Shown: positions 36,166 to 44,152, counted from the stretch's first letter. The stretch: DNA of 64,000 nt from an uncultured Oscillospiraceae bacterium (GCA_900539855.1 UQDO01000001.1:77769-141768), one strand, 5' to 3'. Notes: generated by a model from the letters alone, not told the origin. Numbers and translations: made by a program.

Positions 36166-37854
36166 TTATGCGGGGAGCAGTTCTGGTTGTGCTACGGTCA
36201 CTGTTACGATCTGCGGTTGTTGCTGTTCGGCTTCTGCCGCCTCGTCGTGATCCCATTCTCCGATGTCACGGTAAACGATACGAATTTTCTGAGCCGAGTG
36301 CCGCGAGTGCTTCACAGCACGTTCTCCGACCTCGATCCGGGATATGAACAGGCGCACGATCTGAGGCGTCAGCTCGTCAATGGTCCTGTACCGTTTTGCC
36401 TTCTCGATGAACGCTTCCACATTGGCGGCCGACGCTTTCAGCTTTTCCAGCCGTTCTTCCTTCTGCGGGATCGCCTTGTCCAGCTCCCTCTGCTCGGCGT
36501 TGTAGTCGGCGGAGAGAAGACGGAACTGCTCGTTGGTTACGCGGCCGAGCACATTGTCCTCGTACAGCCGCTTGAACAGGGCGGTCAGCTCGTTCCTGCG
36601 CCTGCGCATGGTGTCAAGCTCCTTTTGCAGCGTGTTGATCTCCTGCCGAAGCTGCGCCGTGTTTTTGCGGTTGATGTACTCCGCAAACTGCCGCTCCTTT
36701 TGGCGGGCGAAGTGTGTCACCCGCCGCAGATCGTCCAGTACGACGGCGTACAGCTCCTCCTCCCGGATGTGGTGGGGCGTGCATTCGCTCCTGCCGCGCT
36801 TGCCGTAGGTGTAGCACTTGAAGTTGTAGTCGGACTTTTTCATGCTGCTTGCCCGGTGCAGCACCATCGACCGTTTGCAGTCGGCGCAGTAGGCAAGTCC
36901 CGAAAAGAGATTCGGCTCGTCCATGTGCTTCGGCGTGCGTTTTTTGTGCGTGCGTACCTCCTGCACGATATCCCATTGCTCTTTCTTGATCAGCGCGGGG
37001 TGCGTGTTCTCCACAACGGCGCATTCGCTTTCGGGGCGGTGCACCGTCGTTTTGTTCTTGTAGGATATCGTTGTGGTGCGCAGTCCTACGGTGTGTCCGA
37101 GGTAGACCTTGTTGTCAAGGATTCCCGTGACGGTGCTGCTGCTCCACGCATAGGGGCGGGTGAGATCCAGCTTGGCATGGCTCTTTTCGTGATTTCGGTA
37201 ATAATAATTGCTTGGTGTCAGCACCTTTTCCTCTCGGAGAATCCGGGCGATCTGATTGGGACCTTTGCCGGAGGCGCACAGAGAGAAGATCTTTTGTACC
37301 ACCGCCGCGGCTTCGTCGTCGGGGACGAGTTCCTTGCTCTCTCTGTCCGCCTTTTTGTAGCCGTAGGGAGGTCGACCGCCGAGCCGCTCTCCCCGTTCTG
37401 CCTGCAGCTTCTTCACCGCACGAACCTTCTTGCTGGAATCCTTTGCGTGAAGCTCGTTTGCCCAGTTGCGTATCGGACTGAAATCGTTGCTCCCCTCGAC
37501 CAGTGAATCGACACCGTCGTTGACCGCTATGAACCGCACGCCCATGTTCGGGAAGAACAGCTCAAGGTAATATCCCACCTGCAGATACTCTCTGCCGAGG
37601 CGGCTGAGATCCTTGACGATGAGCGTTTCCACCTCGCCGCGTTTGATCATTTCCTCGATCTGTTTCCATGAGGGGCGCTCGAAGTTTGTTCCCGTATAGC
37701 CGTCGTCCGCCAGGAACAGAACATTTTCAAAGCCGTTGTCAAGGGCGTACTTTTCAAGCATGAGCCTCTGATTGGTAACGCTGTTGGATTCGACGGCCTT
37801 TCCGTCGTCCTGACTTAATCTGCCGTATAGTATCGTGTATTTTTGGCTTGTCAT
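36166..37854 (-). CDS. Large serine recombinase (integrase/excisionase)
   Basis: A 562-residue site-specific recombinase. The catalytic resolvase domain (about 1-150) begins YTILYGRLSQDDG, where the serine in GRLSQDD is the nucleophile, and continues with DDGYTGTNFERPSW and VKDLSRLGREYLQVG. A recombinase domain (GGRPPYGYK, NQIARILREE), a zinc-ribbon (YCADCKRSM) and a long coiled coil (about 395-500, RQEINTLQKELDTMRRRR) follow, ending in a DUF4368-like tail. AAGGAGG precedes ATG 37854. It lies beside attL, and the attachment sites deduced here have the symmetry expected for this family. It is the enzyme that moves this element. Confidence 0.93.
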   Translation of the reverse strand: MTSQKYTILYGRLSQDDGKAVESNSVTNQRLMLEKYALDNGFENVLFLADDGYTGTNFERPSWKQIEEMIKRGEVETLIVKDLSRLGREYLQVGYYLELFFPNMGVRFIAVNDGVDSLVEGSNDFSPIRNWANELHAKDSSKKVRAVKKLQAERGERLGGRPPYGYKKADRESKELVPDDEAAAVVQKIFSLCASGKGPNQIARILREEKVLTPSNYYYRNHEKSHAKLDLTRPYAWSSSTVTGILDNKVYLGHTVGLRTTTISYKNKTTVHRPESECAVVENTHPALIKKEQWDIVQEVRTHKKRTPKHMDEPNLFSGLAYCADCKRSMVLHRASSMKKSDYNFKCYTYGKRGRSECTPHHIREEELYAVVLDDLRRVTHFARQKERQFAEYINRKNTAQLRQEINTLQKELDTMRRRRNELTALFKRLYEDNVLGRVTNEQFRLLSADYNAEQRELDKAIPQKEERLEKLKASAANVEAFIEKAKRYRTIDELTPQIVRLFISRIEVGERAVKHSRHSAQKIRIVYRDIGEWDHDEAAEAEQQQPQIVTVTVAQPELLPA

Positions 37855-37946
37855 TTTTGCATCCTCCTTTTATGCAGGGCAAGCCGATACGGTATCACAC
37901 AGTATACCGTATCGCCTGCCGAAAGTCTATCCGAAACCGAAAAGTT

Positions 37947-38228
37947 TCAGAAACTTTTTGCATCCCTTCCGAGGTCTTCGTCTATGAGAGACAGCATTTT
38001 GTCCGTAGCTGTGGCTTTGGCGTCAGAGAGGAATACGGAGGAGATAATAAACCGCTTTCCCTTTATCAGCATTTCACGCTCACGGACGCGGGAGTCTCCC
38101 TCGTGCATGCAGACCGTATCACGGAAGAGAGTGAGCGCCGCGCCGCTGTCGTATTTTTTAACCACGGCATTCTCCGGTCTGTAGCTGCCGAGGATCCCCG
38201 TTTCAAGATATTCTTTGTAATCGTTCAT
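37947..38228 (-). CDS. Small conserved protein of the integrative element
   Basis: A 93-residue protein, function not recognised. It begins MNDYKEYLETGILGS and contains TVCMHEGDSRVRERE and KRFIISSVFLSD. Proteins of this kind often sit next to serine recombinases on clostridial elements, so a role in excision or in regulating the recombinase is possible, but this is inference. AAGGAA stands before ATG 38228, and the gene is read in the same direction as the recombinase, 92 nt upstream of it. Confidence 0.6.
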   Translation of the reverse strand: MNDYKEYLETGILGSYRPENAVVKKYDSGAALTLFRDTVCMHEGDSRVREREMLIKGKRFIISSVFLSDAKATATDKMLSLIDEDLGRDAKSF

Positions 38229-38730
38229 TGTATTCCTTTCCGCCGTAAGGCTGTTCGTATTTTCACATTCCGCCCATCACGGGACCGGACTTTTCCTGTA
38301 AATCCGCAACCCCTAAATATGCGAGAGATTTATTTGTGCAACCCCTAAATTGCCGTTTTATTCTTAGACTGCAAAAGCCGTACAAAGCCTCTTGCGGTCG
38401 GCGTTGCCGTCCGCTGTAACCCGCCGAGGGATTGCCGTGCAACCCCTCGGCTTTCTCCTGCTTATTTTCGTACCGTGTGCCGATTCTCGCGAAACAGGAC
38501 GCAAACCGCACAAAGGAACTTGAATCCTGCGAGTCTTGTAGAAGAAGAGCTTCACGGCAGAAAAAGGTCCGCACACGCCGCCACAGGCGCCGTATTCCGC
38601 TCTTGTGCGCGGCGGTCGGGGTTGTATGCCCGATTCCGCTGTTGTCGGCACACGGGGCGTTTTTTGGGTATTGTCGGCAGAGAAAAGAACAATGCAACAT
38701 TGCAAGTGGATCGGCGGGGGCTGCAGTGTT
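38229..38730. repeat. Non-coding stretch with three GCAACCCCT repeats
   Basis: About 500 bp without a convincing gene. GCAACCCCTAAAT occurs at 38306-38318 and 38338-38350, and GCAACCCCTCGG at 38439-38450. The spacing (32 then 101 nt) and location between the small protein and the RepA-like ATPase suggest protein-binding iterons or leader elements. Overlapping ORFs here lack RBSs. Confidence 0.4.
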
Positions 38731-39792
38731 TCATCCTTCCTTCAAGGACACCTCTGCAATGTTGCAATCTTCCTTTTCCATTGACCACAGCCATCTTGCG
38801 CCCGCTTTCCGTGTGACGATGCCGGAGATATTCTTCTTTGCCTCGTTTACCGTTCGACGGGAGATCCGCCTCTCCGCCGCCGCACGGATGATCTCCTCGC
38901 AGTGAAGCTCCGCTCCGTCCTCCAGCATAGAGCGGATGAGTTCCTCCGCCTGCGCGGTCTTTGTTTCCGGCTGTGAGGTAAAGCCCGACAACAGCTCTTC
39001 AGCGGAAATCTCGTCATAGCCGTCGAGCCAGCGGAAGCCTTCTTCATCTCCGAGCTGAAAGGCAAGAGATTTCCCCTCCGGTGCAAGGGAGGATTTGTCA
39101 TGCACGACGATACGGACAGTTTTGTTTTTCCGCAGCCTGCCCACCACAAGCACGCTTCTTGCCGCCGCACGGAAGTCGATGGAGCCGAGTCCGCGGTAGG
39201 CGCTGCTCAAGCCTGCCGCCTTGTTGAGATGACCGACAAGCACGACGGCACAGCCTGTCCGCTGCGCCACCTGACCGACCGACTTCATCACCTCACGGAT
39301 CTCATTTGCCCGGTTCATATCGATCCGCTCTCCGAGGTAGCCCTGCAGTGGGTCAAGGATCAGCAGCCGGGCGTCGCACTGCACGATGGCCTTTTCAATG
39401 CGGCTGTCCAGCAAATGCAGGGATTTTTTATCCTCGCGGATATTGATGATCCTGTCCTGATCGGCGTCCGCTTCGATAAGGCGGGGCTTTACGGTATCCT
39501 CCAGTCCGTCCTCCGCCGTCTGGTAGATGACGTTGAAGGGAGGCAGCGGCTTCATTCCCGGCATCGGTTTGCCTGCGGAGCAGGCGGCGGCAAGGCGGAG
39601 CGCAAGGGTGGTCTTGCCCTCGCCGGGATCGCCCTGCAGAATGGTCAGCTTTCCGAAGGGGATATACGGATACCACAGCCAGTCCACCTCCCGCAGCTGC
39701 ACCTCCGACATTCGGAGGATTTCGGGTTCGTCGTGTATCATAATGTTTTTCCTTTCTTTTCTGTTGTTTTCTTCTTCGGTCGGCACAGTCAT
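38731..39792 (-). CDS. RepA-like AAA ATPase (RecA-fold helicase)
   Basis: A protein of about 353 residues with a RecA-like ATPase core. The Walker A motif is LQGDPGEGKTTLALRLAAA, the Walker B strand is ARLLILDPLQGYLG, and the downstream VVLVGHLNKAAG and YRGLGSIDFRAAARSVLVV fit the RepA/DnaB-like group found on plasmids and integrative elements. The C-terminus (about 290-345) looks like a winged helix with RRTVNEAKKNISGIV. The start is uncertain: ATG 39792 follows GGCGGG, while ATG 39741 follows AAAGGA and would begin MIHDEPEIL. It may replicate or unwind the excised element, or have lost that role. Confidence 0.8.
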   Translation of the reverse strand: MTVPTEEENNRKERKNIMIHDEPEILRMSEVQLREVDWLWYPYIPFGKLTILQGDPGEGKTTLALRLAAACSAGKPMPGMKPLPPFNVIYQTAEDGLEDTVKPRLIEADADQDRIINIREDKKSLHLLDSRIEKAIVQCDARLLILDPLQGYLGERIDMNRANEIREVMKSVGQVAQRTGCAVVLVGHLNKAAGLSSAYRGLGSIDFRAAARSVLVVGRLRKNKTVRIVVHDKSSLAPEGKSLAFQLGDEEGFRWLDGYDEISAEELLSGFTSQPETKTAQAEELIRSMLEDGAELHCEEIIRAAAERRISRRTVNEAKKNISGIVTRKAGARWLWSMEKEDCNIAEVSLKEG

Positions 39793-40504
39793 ATACATCC
39801 CGCCTTTCATAAAAACTTGTTTTGCGGCGCACGGCTCTGTTCCGCGAGAGAAAGTTCACCGTCCTTTCCCGCGCTCCGCAGTTTTTCCTGTACACCCGAC
39901 AGCGTTCCTACGCTCCTTCTGACCGTGTATCGCATCGGCGTTTGTGCTTTGCTTGCCGTGTCCTCCTTCGAGAGCGCATGGTCTGCGCCTTTCTCCTACG
40001 GCACGATCCCTCGGATCGCTGTCCCCGCAAAGTCCGCCGCCGCATATCCTGTCGGCAGGGTATTCGGTTGTGTTTGAGAGGATATCCCCTCATTCTTCTT
40101 TGGGAAACGATTCTCCGGCTGTCATAGTTGTGTCATAACGGCGGAGAGGAGAGAAAAATATCCCTTCACTTTTCCTGCCGATTCAATGCCTGTCTGACAC
40201 AGTCCTGACATAACGGCAGAAAAGAAATATGTCCGGCGGGGAAAAGTCCTTTGCCTGTTTCCTCACTCAGAGGTGCTTTTTAGCCCCTGTTTCAGAAAAT
40301 TTATCCTCTCACTTGTCCAAAGGAAAAAATGCAGGGGGATACAACCAAAAATTTTTCCTCTCACTTTTTAAGCCGAAAAATCGGGGAGTTGACTACCCGA
40401 AAAACGAAAAGTTTACAAAATATTCAAAGTTAACGGAGCAATTTGAGCGCAAAAAAAGACGCCTGCTTTTTTACAAGCAGACGCCCATTGAAAATATGTT
40501 GATT
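39793..40504. repeat. Non-coding stretch with short repeats, possible origin region
   Basis: About 700 bp with no supported gene. CATAACGGC recurs at about 40134-40142 and 40212-40220, each followed by a purine-rich run, and CCTCTCACTT recurs at 40305-40314 and 40357-40366. Its position directly upstream of the RepA-like gene makes it a candidate replication or transfer origin; no oriT-like nick site could be identified. Confidence 0.35.
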
Positions 40505-41215
40505 CTATTTTTGGCGCAGACGGCAGATGCCGTCCGAATCATCTCTTGCCTTGAGAACGGCGGCAAGCTCCGCAATGAATTTCCGATTGAGGTGATCCAC
40601 GCTGCCGCGGTTCATGCCGTGCGCCTCGGCATATTTGCGGACGGACTTGCCCTCGATATACCGTTCCTTGAAATACGCGCCGTAGTCCTTGAGAACGGTT
40701 TTGAGACAGTCGTTCAGAAAGGACAAGTCCTCTTTGAGAATATCGAATTCTTCCTTCTCCAACAAGCCGATATACCGTTTCTGCGACACGCACAGCCTGT
40801 ATCGGCGCAGATCGGTTTTATAGTTTTTGCATAGGTCTTTGGCATAGTCGGTATAGGTCTGAGAGGAGCGAAATCGACGGTATTCGTATGCAAGCTCTTC
40901 CTCGTCCTTCAGTTTCTTTCTTCGGATGGGGCCGCCAAAGCCGCCGCCTTTCAGATTCTCTATATGCGTGTCCGTGATTCTGACCTGCGGCTGACGGGTG
41001 AACTTATCCATCCGTTCGCCGTTCACCTCCACCGTTTCGCAGAAGGATTCCTTTGTCATGCAGTAATACTTGCATTCGCAGGCGTCGATCCCCTCGTGAA
41101 AGATGACCATCTGCTCTCCGGTATCCGCATCGGGAACGACGGCTGCCACATAGACGAATTTGCTGTCGTACCGCCTGTAAAAGCCGGCAAATATTCTTCT
41201 GTTGCGCTTTTCCAT
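40505..41215 (-). CDS. DUF1653-like protein fused to a sigma-like helix-turn-helix
   Basis: A 236-residue protein. The N-terminal part (FAGFYRRYDSKFVYVAAVV then TGEQMVIFHEGIDACECKYY and MTKESFCETV) resembles DUF1653, a small domain of unknown function. The C-terminal part (about 130-230) is helical and ends with YIEGKSVRKYAEAHGMNRGSVDHLNRKFIA, similar to sigma-70 region 4-like helix-turn-helix motifs. It may be a DNA-binding regulator of the element. AGGAAGGGG precedes ATG 41215. It lies 37 nt downstream of the ABC permease, so it may be in the exporter transcript. Confidence 0.65.
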   Translation of the reverse strand: MEKRNRRIFAGFYRRYDSKFVYVAAVVPDADTGEQMVIFHEGIDACECKYYCMTKESFCETVEVNGERMDKFTRQPQVRITDTHIENLKGGGFGGPIRRKKLKDEEELAYEYRRFRSSQTYTDYAKDLCKNYKTDLRRYRLCVSQKRYIGLLEKEEFDILKEDLSFLNDCLKTVLKDYGAYFKERYIEGKSVRKYAEAHGMNRGSVDHLNRKFIAELAAVLKARDDSDGICRLRQK

Positions 41216-41252
41216 TGGCACCCCTTCCTGCGATTGCGGAATATATTTGATT

Positions 41253-42482
41253 TTATGCTTTCCGTATCTCTTTGAAAATGGAGACTATCGTCGGTTTTCT
41301 TCCGTAAAGCAATACTCCTACACGGTATATCTTGGCAGAAAGAAAGCCGATTCCTACGGTTGAACCGATAAGAACCGCAATGGAGATTGCGATTTCATAC
41401 CACGCTACCGTGCTCATGCAGATTCTCGTAAACATCGCCATGGGTGAAATGAACGGGATATACGAACAGATTTTCATCAGCGTCGTATCAACGTTTCCTC
41501 CCGCCATAGCAAACACGACAATCATAAAGGCAATAATAAACAAAAACGTGATCGGCAACACCGAGGTATTTATATCCTCCAGTTTTGAAGCCGTCGATCC
41601 GACCGCGGCGTAAAGAAAGGCATAAACAAGAAAACCGAGAGCGAAGAAGACAAGCATATAGACAAACAGGTCAACGGGGATATTGAAGAAGGATGCGATC
41701 ATCATGTTATCGTTCCATGCGGATTTATTGACACCGTAAAACAGAATCGCAGAGCCGAATACCGCTATAAGTTGAGCAAATCCGGCAATACAGGAGGCCA
41801 GAACCTTGCCGAACATCATGCTTGCGGGCTTTGCGCTGGTTATCAGCACTTCCATCGCTCTTGAGCTTTTTTCCGTCGCTACGTTGGTTGCAACCAGTTG
41901 ACCGTAAAGCATGATCACCATATACAAAGCAAAAACCATGATATAGGTGTAGAAAAAGTTCTGTGTCTGATCTTTTCCGAGCACACTCGTATTCCCACGG
42001 ATGTTGGCGGACATAATCTCTCCTACCTGCTCGGGCGTAAAGCCGTACCGAATCATCGCATTTGCTCTGTAGGCCTCCTGCAATGCGGCATTGGCAACAG
42101 ACATGTTATAATCGGAGATAGAAAGATTGTTTACGTAATACGTGTATGAAACCGCACCGTCCATAACAAACGCGCATTCTGCATCTCCCGAAATTACCTG
42201 TTCTTTGATGTTCTCAACCGTTCCGCCGGACACCGTTACATTGTAACCGGTAAAGGCTGCGGAGAAATACTCTTTGACGAAACCCGAAAGAGCTTCATCC
42301 TCCGCATATACGATCATCACGGGCTTTTCTTTCGTACTGTCGCTTTGGAACGCAGATTTGATGTTGGGAATGAACATAACAACTGCGAGCACCACAACGA
42401 GAAAAATCGTACTGCCCACAAAAATCTTGTTTTTCAGATAGCCTTTGATTTCAAATCTGAATATTTTTCCAAACTGTTTCAT
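41253..42482 (-). CDS. ABC transporter permease (NatB-like, ABC-2 type)
   Basis: A 409-residue ABC-2 permease of the NatB kind. One membrane helix near the N-terminus (about 22-40, STIFLVVVLAVVMFIPNI) is followed by a large outside domain (about 45-170) and five or so helices from about 180 (FYTYIMVFALYMVIMLYG, FAQLIAVFGSAILFYG, LFVYMLVFFALGFLVYAF, TFLFIIAFMIVVFAMAGG, IAISIAVLIGSTVGIGF). The motif TNVATEKSSRAMEVLITS is typical of this family. It pairs with the ATPase 16 nt upstream. NatAB exports sodium in Bacillus; relatives pump drugs or peptides, so the substrate is open. Confidence 0.87.
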   Translation of the reverse strand: MKQFGKIFRFEIKGYLKNKIFVGSTIFLVVVLAVVMFIPNIKSAFQSDSTKEKPVMIVYAEDEALSGFVKEYFSAAFTGYNVTVSGGTVENIKEQVISGDAECAFVMDGAVSYTYYVNNLSISDYNMSVANAALQEAYRANAMIRYGFTPEQVGEIMSANIRGNTSVLGKDQTQNFFYTYIMVFALYMVIMLYGQLVATNVATEKSSRAMEVLITSAKPASMMFGKVLASCIAGFAQLIAVFGSAILFYGVNKSAWNDNMMIASFFNIPVDLFVYMLVFFALGFLVYAFLYAAVGSTASKLEDINTSVLPITFLFIIAFMIVVFAMAGGNVDTTLMKICSYIPFISPMAMFTRICMSTVAWYEIAISIAVLIGSTVGIGFLSAKIYRVGVLLYGRKPTIVSIFKEIRKA

Positions 42483-42497
42483 AATCGTCCTGCCTCC

Positions 42498-43388
42498 TTA
42501 TTCCTGTTCGACCGCATATTCCACGAATATATCGTTCAGGGAGGGTTCAAACACCTTGATCTCGTCAATATCATATTTTTCCGCAAGGTGTTTCATTGCG
42601 GTCTGCTTATCGTTGGGACTTGCAAGCCGAAGTATGAGAGAGCCATCCTCCTGTACGGTGCAGTCGTCTTTGAAATCTGCTTTGATCTGTTCGGGATTAT
42701 CCGTGCGCACGACTAAACGGTCGCGGACATAATTTCTCTTGATTTCGCGGAGGTCGCCGTGAAGCACGACTTTTCCCGCATTGATAATGGCAATGCTGTC
42801 ACAAAACTCCTCTATGTAGCTCATCTGATGGCTTGAAAACAAAACGATTTTTCCCCGCGCAATCTGTTCCTTCACCACATCCTTCAGAAGTATTGCATTG
42901 ACCGGATCAAGTCCGGAAAACGGCTCGTCGAGAATAACGATTTGGGGATCGTGTGCAAGTGCTGTGATCAACTGTATTTTCTGTTGATTCCCTTTGGATA
43001 GAGTATCCAACCGTTTATTGCGATACTCGTACAACTCCAGTCTTTTCAGCCAACGATCCACCGACTGCACGGCGTCTGTGCGCTTCATGCCTTTCAGCTC
43101 GGCAAAATAGACGAGTTGGTCTATAATCAACTTTTTAGGGTACAAACCCCGTTCTTCTGGAAGATATCCAAGGCTTATCTTATCATAGTCAATCGGCTTG
43201 CCGTCTGTCAGCACCTCGCCGGCATCAGCGGGAAACACATTCATCAGAATACGGATAGAGGTTGTTTTTCCGGCGCCGTTTCTTCCGAGCAACCCAAACG
43301 CCTTTCCGCTTTCTGCGACAAACGAAACTCCCTTGAGAACTTTCTTTTCGCCGAAAGACTTGTCGATGTTTTTCAGTTCAAGCAACAT
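42498..43388 (-). CDS. ABC transporter ATP-binding protein (NatA-like)
   Basis: A 296-residue ABC ATPase. The Walker A motif is GLLGRNGAGKTTSI, the signature reads LSKGNQQKIQ, Walker B is IVILDEPFSGLDP and the switch histidine is in FSSHQMSYIE. The C-terminal 70 residues form a DUF4162-like tail (LVVRTDNPEQIKADF). GAGGTG precedes ATG 43388; an earlier in-frame codon at 43406 is unsupported. It is the first gene after a 320-nt structured leader with its own promoter and leader ORF, which implies regulated expression. Confidence 0.9.
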   Translation of the reverse strand: MLLELKNIDKSFGEKKVLKGVSFVAESGKAFGLLGRNGAGKTTSIRILMNVFPADAGEVLTDGKPIDYDKISLGYLPEERGLYPKKLIIDQLVYFAELKGMKRTDAVQSVDRWLKRLELYEYRNKRLDTLSKGNQQKIQLITALAHDPQIVILDEPFSGLDPVNAILLKDVVKEQIARGKIVLFSSHQMSYIEEFCDSIAIINAGKVVLHGDLREIKRNYVRDRLVVRTDNPEQIKADFKDDCTVQEDGSLILRLASPNDKQTAMKHLAEKYDIDEIKVFEPSLNDIFVEYAVEQE

Positions 43389-43434
43389 ATTTTGTACACC
43401 TCGCAAAAATCTTTTTAATGGAAAGATACTGCTT

Positions 43435-43629
43435 TTAAGTTTTTATTGGTTGAAAACGGCGTTCGCTCATGGAAAAGCAGGCACGGAATAAACAAGAAGG
43501 CAGGGTGCACACGCACTCTGCCTTCTGACATAACAACCCTGTGAAATTACCGAGCGGACTGAATAGGTACGACAAGAAAGCGGTCACACGCCGCTCGAAG
43601 GATGCAGTTGTACCTCTGTGCATCGTCAT
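43435..43629 (-). CDS. Leader ORF upstream of the ABC exporter
   Basis: A possible 64-residue peptide starting MTMHRGTTASFERR from ATG 43629, with GAGGACGAGG just upstream. Its second half is cysteine-rich (LLCQKAECVCTLPSC). Codons about 35-45 overlap a terminator-like hairpin (43495-43526), so translation through them would unfold it. It lies between a good promoter and the ABC ATPase gene, which fits a leader peptide controlling the exporter. A protein with its own role is possible but no fold is recognised. Confidence 0.45.
   Translation of the reverse strand: MTMHRGTTASFERRVTAFLSYLFSPLGNFTGLLCQKAECVCTLPSCLFRACFSMSERRFQPIKT
43495..43526 (-). promoter_or_regulatory. Attenuator-like hairpin in the exporter leader
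   Basis: AGAAGGCAGGGTGC (43495-43508) faces GCACTCTGCCTTCT (43513-43526) with a 4-nt loop: 14 pairs with one wobble. On the minus strand it is followed by TTGTTTATT. It lies inside the leader ORF and about 105 nt before the ABC ATPase start. Confidence 0.55.
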
Positions 43630-43713
43630 AGCCTCGTCCTCGCTTTGCGCTTTTTCTTCACCTCGATATTTTGGAAAGCGGAGAGTCCTCCGCGTGACTC
43701 TACTATTATATAT

Positions 43714-43742
43714 AGTATAGCATAAAATCGTGACAAATACAA
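43714..43742 (-). promoter_or_regulatory. Promoter of the exporter leader
   Basis: TTGTAT (43742-43737) and TATACT (43719-43714) are 17 nt apart on the minus strand; an overlapping TATAAT lies at 43710-43705. The transcript would start about 320 nt before the ABC ATPase start codon. Confidence 0.6.
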
Positions 43743-43819
43743 TCCCTTTTCGCCTGATTTCGAATTTTTTCCGAAGATTTCAGCCATTCTGCGAACAAAA
43801 CTTCTGACCTAAGCTAAAA

Positions 43820-43862
43820 AAGCAGGAAAGCGGAAGCCTTTTTGACTCCCGCTTTCCTGCTT
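43820..43862 (-). terminator. Terminator at the right end of the element
   Basis: A 14-bp stem (AAGCAGGAAAGCGG at 43820-43833 with 43849-43862) is followed on the minus strand by TTTTTT. It would stop transcripts that enter the element from the promoter of the interrupted host gene. Confidence 0.75.
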
Positions 43863-43887
43863 GCCCCGTACCGGCTTTCTCCCATTG

Positions 43888-43931
43888 GTCATTTTTTGTC
43901 CCTTTGAGCAAAAAGCCTTGGCGTTTTGGGG
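43888..43931. other. attR of the integrative element
   Basis: Element arm with GTCA (43888-43891) and TGTCCCT (43897-43903), then central TT (43918-43919) and host half-site GGCGTTTTGGGG (43920-43931). The arm ends 14 nt before the TT, matching attL. The host half-sites from attL and attR are complementary at 11 of 12 positions. Confidence 0.9.
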
Positions 43932-44051
43932 GTCGATATCAAGTATCTGATTGAAATACAGGCTTGCAGCTTTAAATTCCTGTTCCTTTAAAAAGAACAG
44001 TCCGCGTTCAAAAAGAGCTTCGGTATTCGGTTCGAAAAGATCACCGCTCAT
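43920..44051 (-). pseudogene. 5' part of the split TPR/membrane/GLUG gene
   Basis: The first 44 codons of the gene continued at 33310-36060. ATG 44051 follows GGGAGGG. The visible residues (MSGDLFEPNTEALFERG, FKAASLYFNQILDIDPQNA) form the start of a tetratricopeptide-like repeat. The frame now runs a short way into the element and stops at 43809. A promoter is present at 44153-44181. Confidence 0.85.
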
Positions 44052-44152
44052 TTTTTGTTTCCCTCCCAAATATGTTTACCTGACGTTTTGCATGATATCA
44101 ATGGTTTGCCGCAGTATATGACAACATCAAAATATCAGATATCCCTTTTTTT

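Larger units (their letters stand above)
36061..43919. mobile_element. 7,859-bp serine-recombinase integrative element with a NatAB-like exporter
   Basis: The element is bounded by 11-bp direct repeats (36050-36060 and 43909-43919) and splits a coding sequence that rejoins in frame when it is removed. Its cargo, all on the minus strand, is a large serine recombinase next to attL, a small conserved protein, a RepA-like ATPase, a DUF1653-like/HTH protein and a two-gene ABC exporter with a leader. There is no relaxase, coupling protein or type IV secretion gene, so it would need help to move between cells. Long non-coding stretches (38229-38730, 39793-40504, 43407-43908) hold repeats, a leader and terminators. 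Confidence 0.92.

Noticed and set aside
36115..37506. A 463-codon open frame on the plus strand
   Set aside because: It is antisense to the serine recombinase, has no RBS, and its translation shows no family motif; long antisense frames are expected in GC-rich genes.
38263..38905. Several overlapping 80-157-codon frames
   Set aside because: They lie on both strands with no RBS and no recognisable domain; the region is better explained as non-coding with repeats.
39100..40077. A 325-codon open frame on the plus strand across the RepA-like gene and its upstream region
   Set aside because: Mostly antisense to a well-supported ATPase, with cysteine/serine-rich shadow composition and no RBS.
36061..43919. 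A conjugative element or prophage
   Set aside because: No relaxase, coupling protein, secretion, capsid or terminase genes were found within the bounded 7.9 kb.
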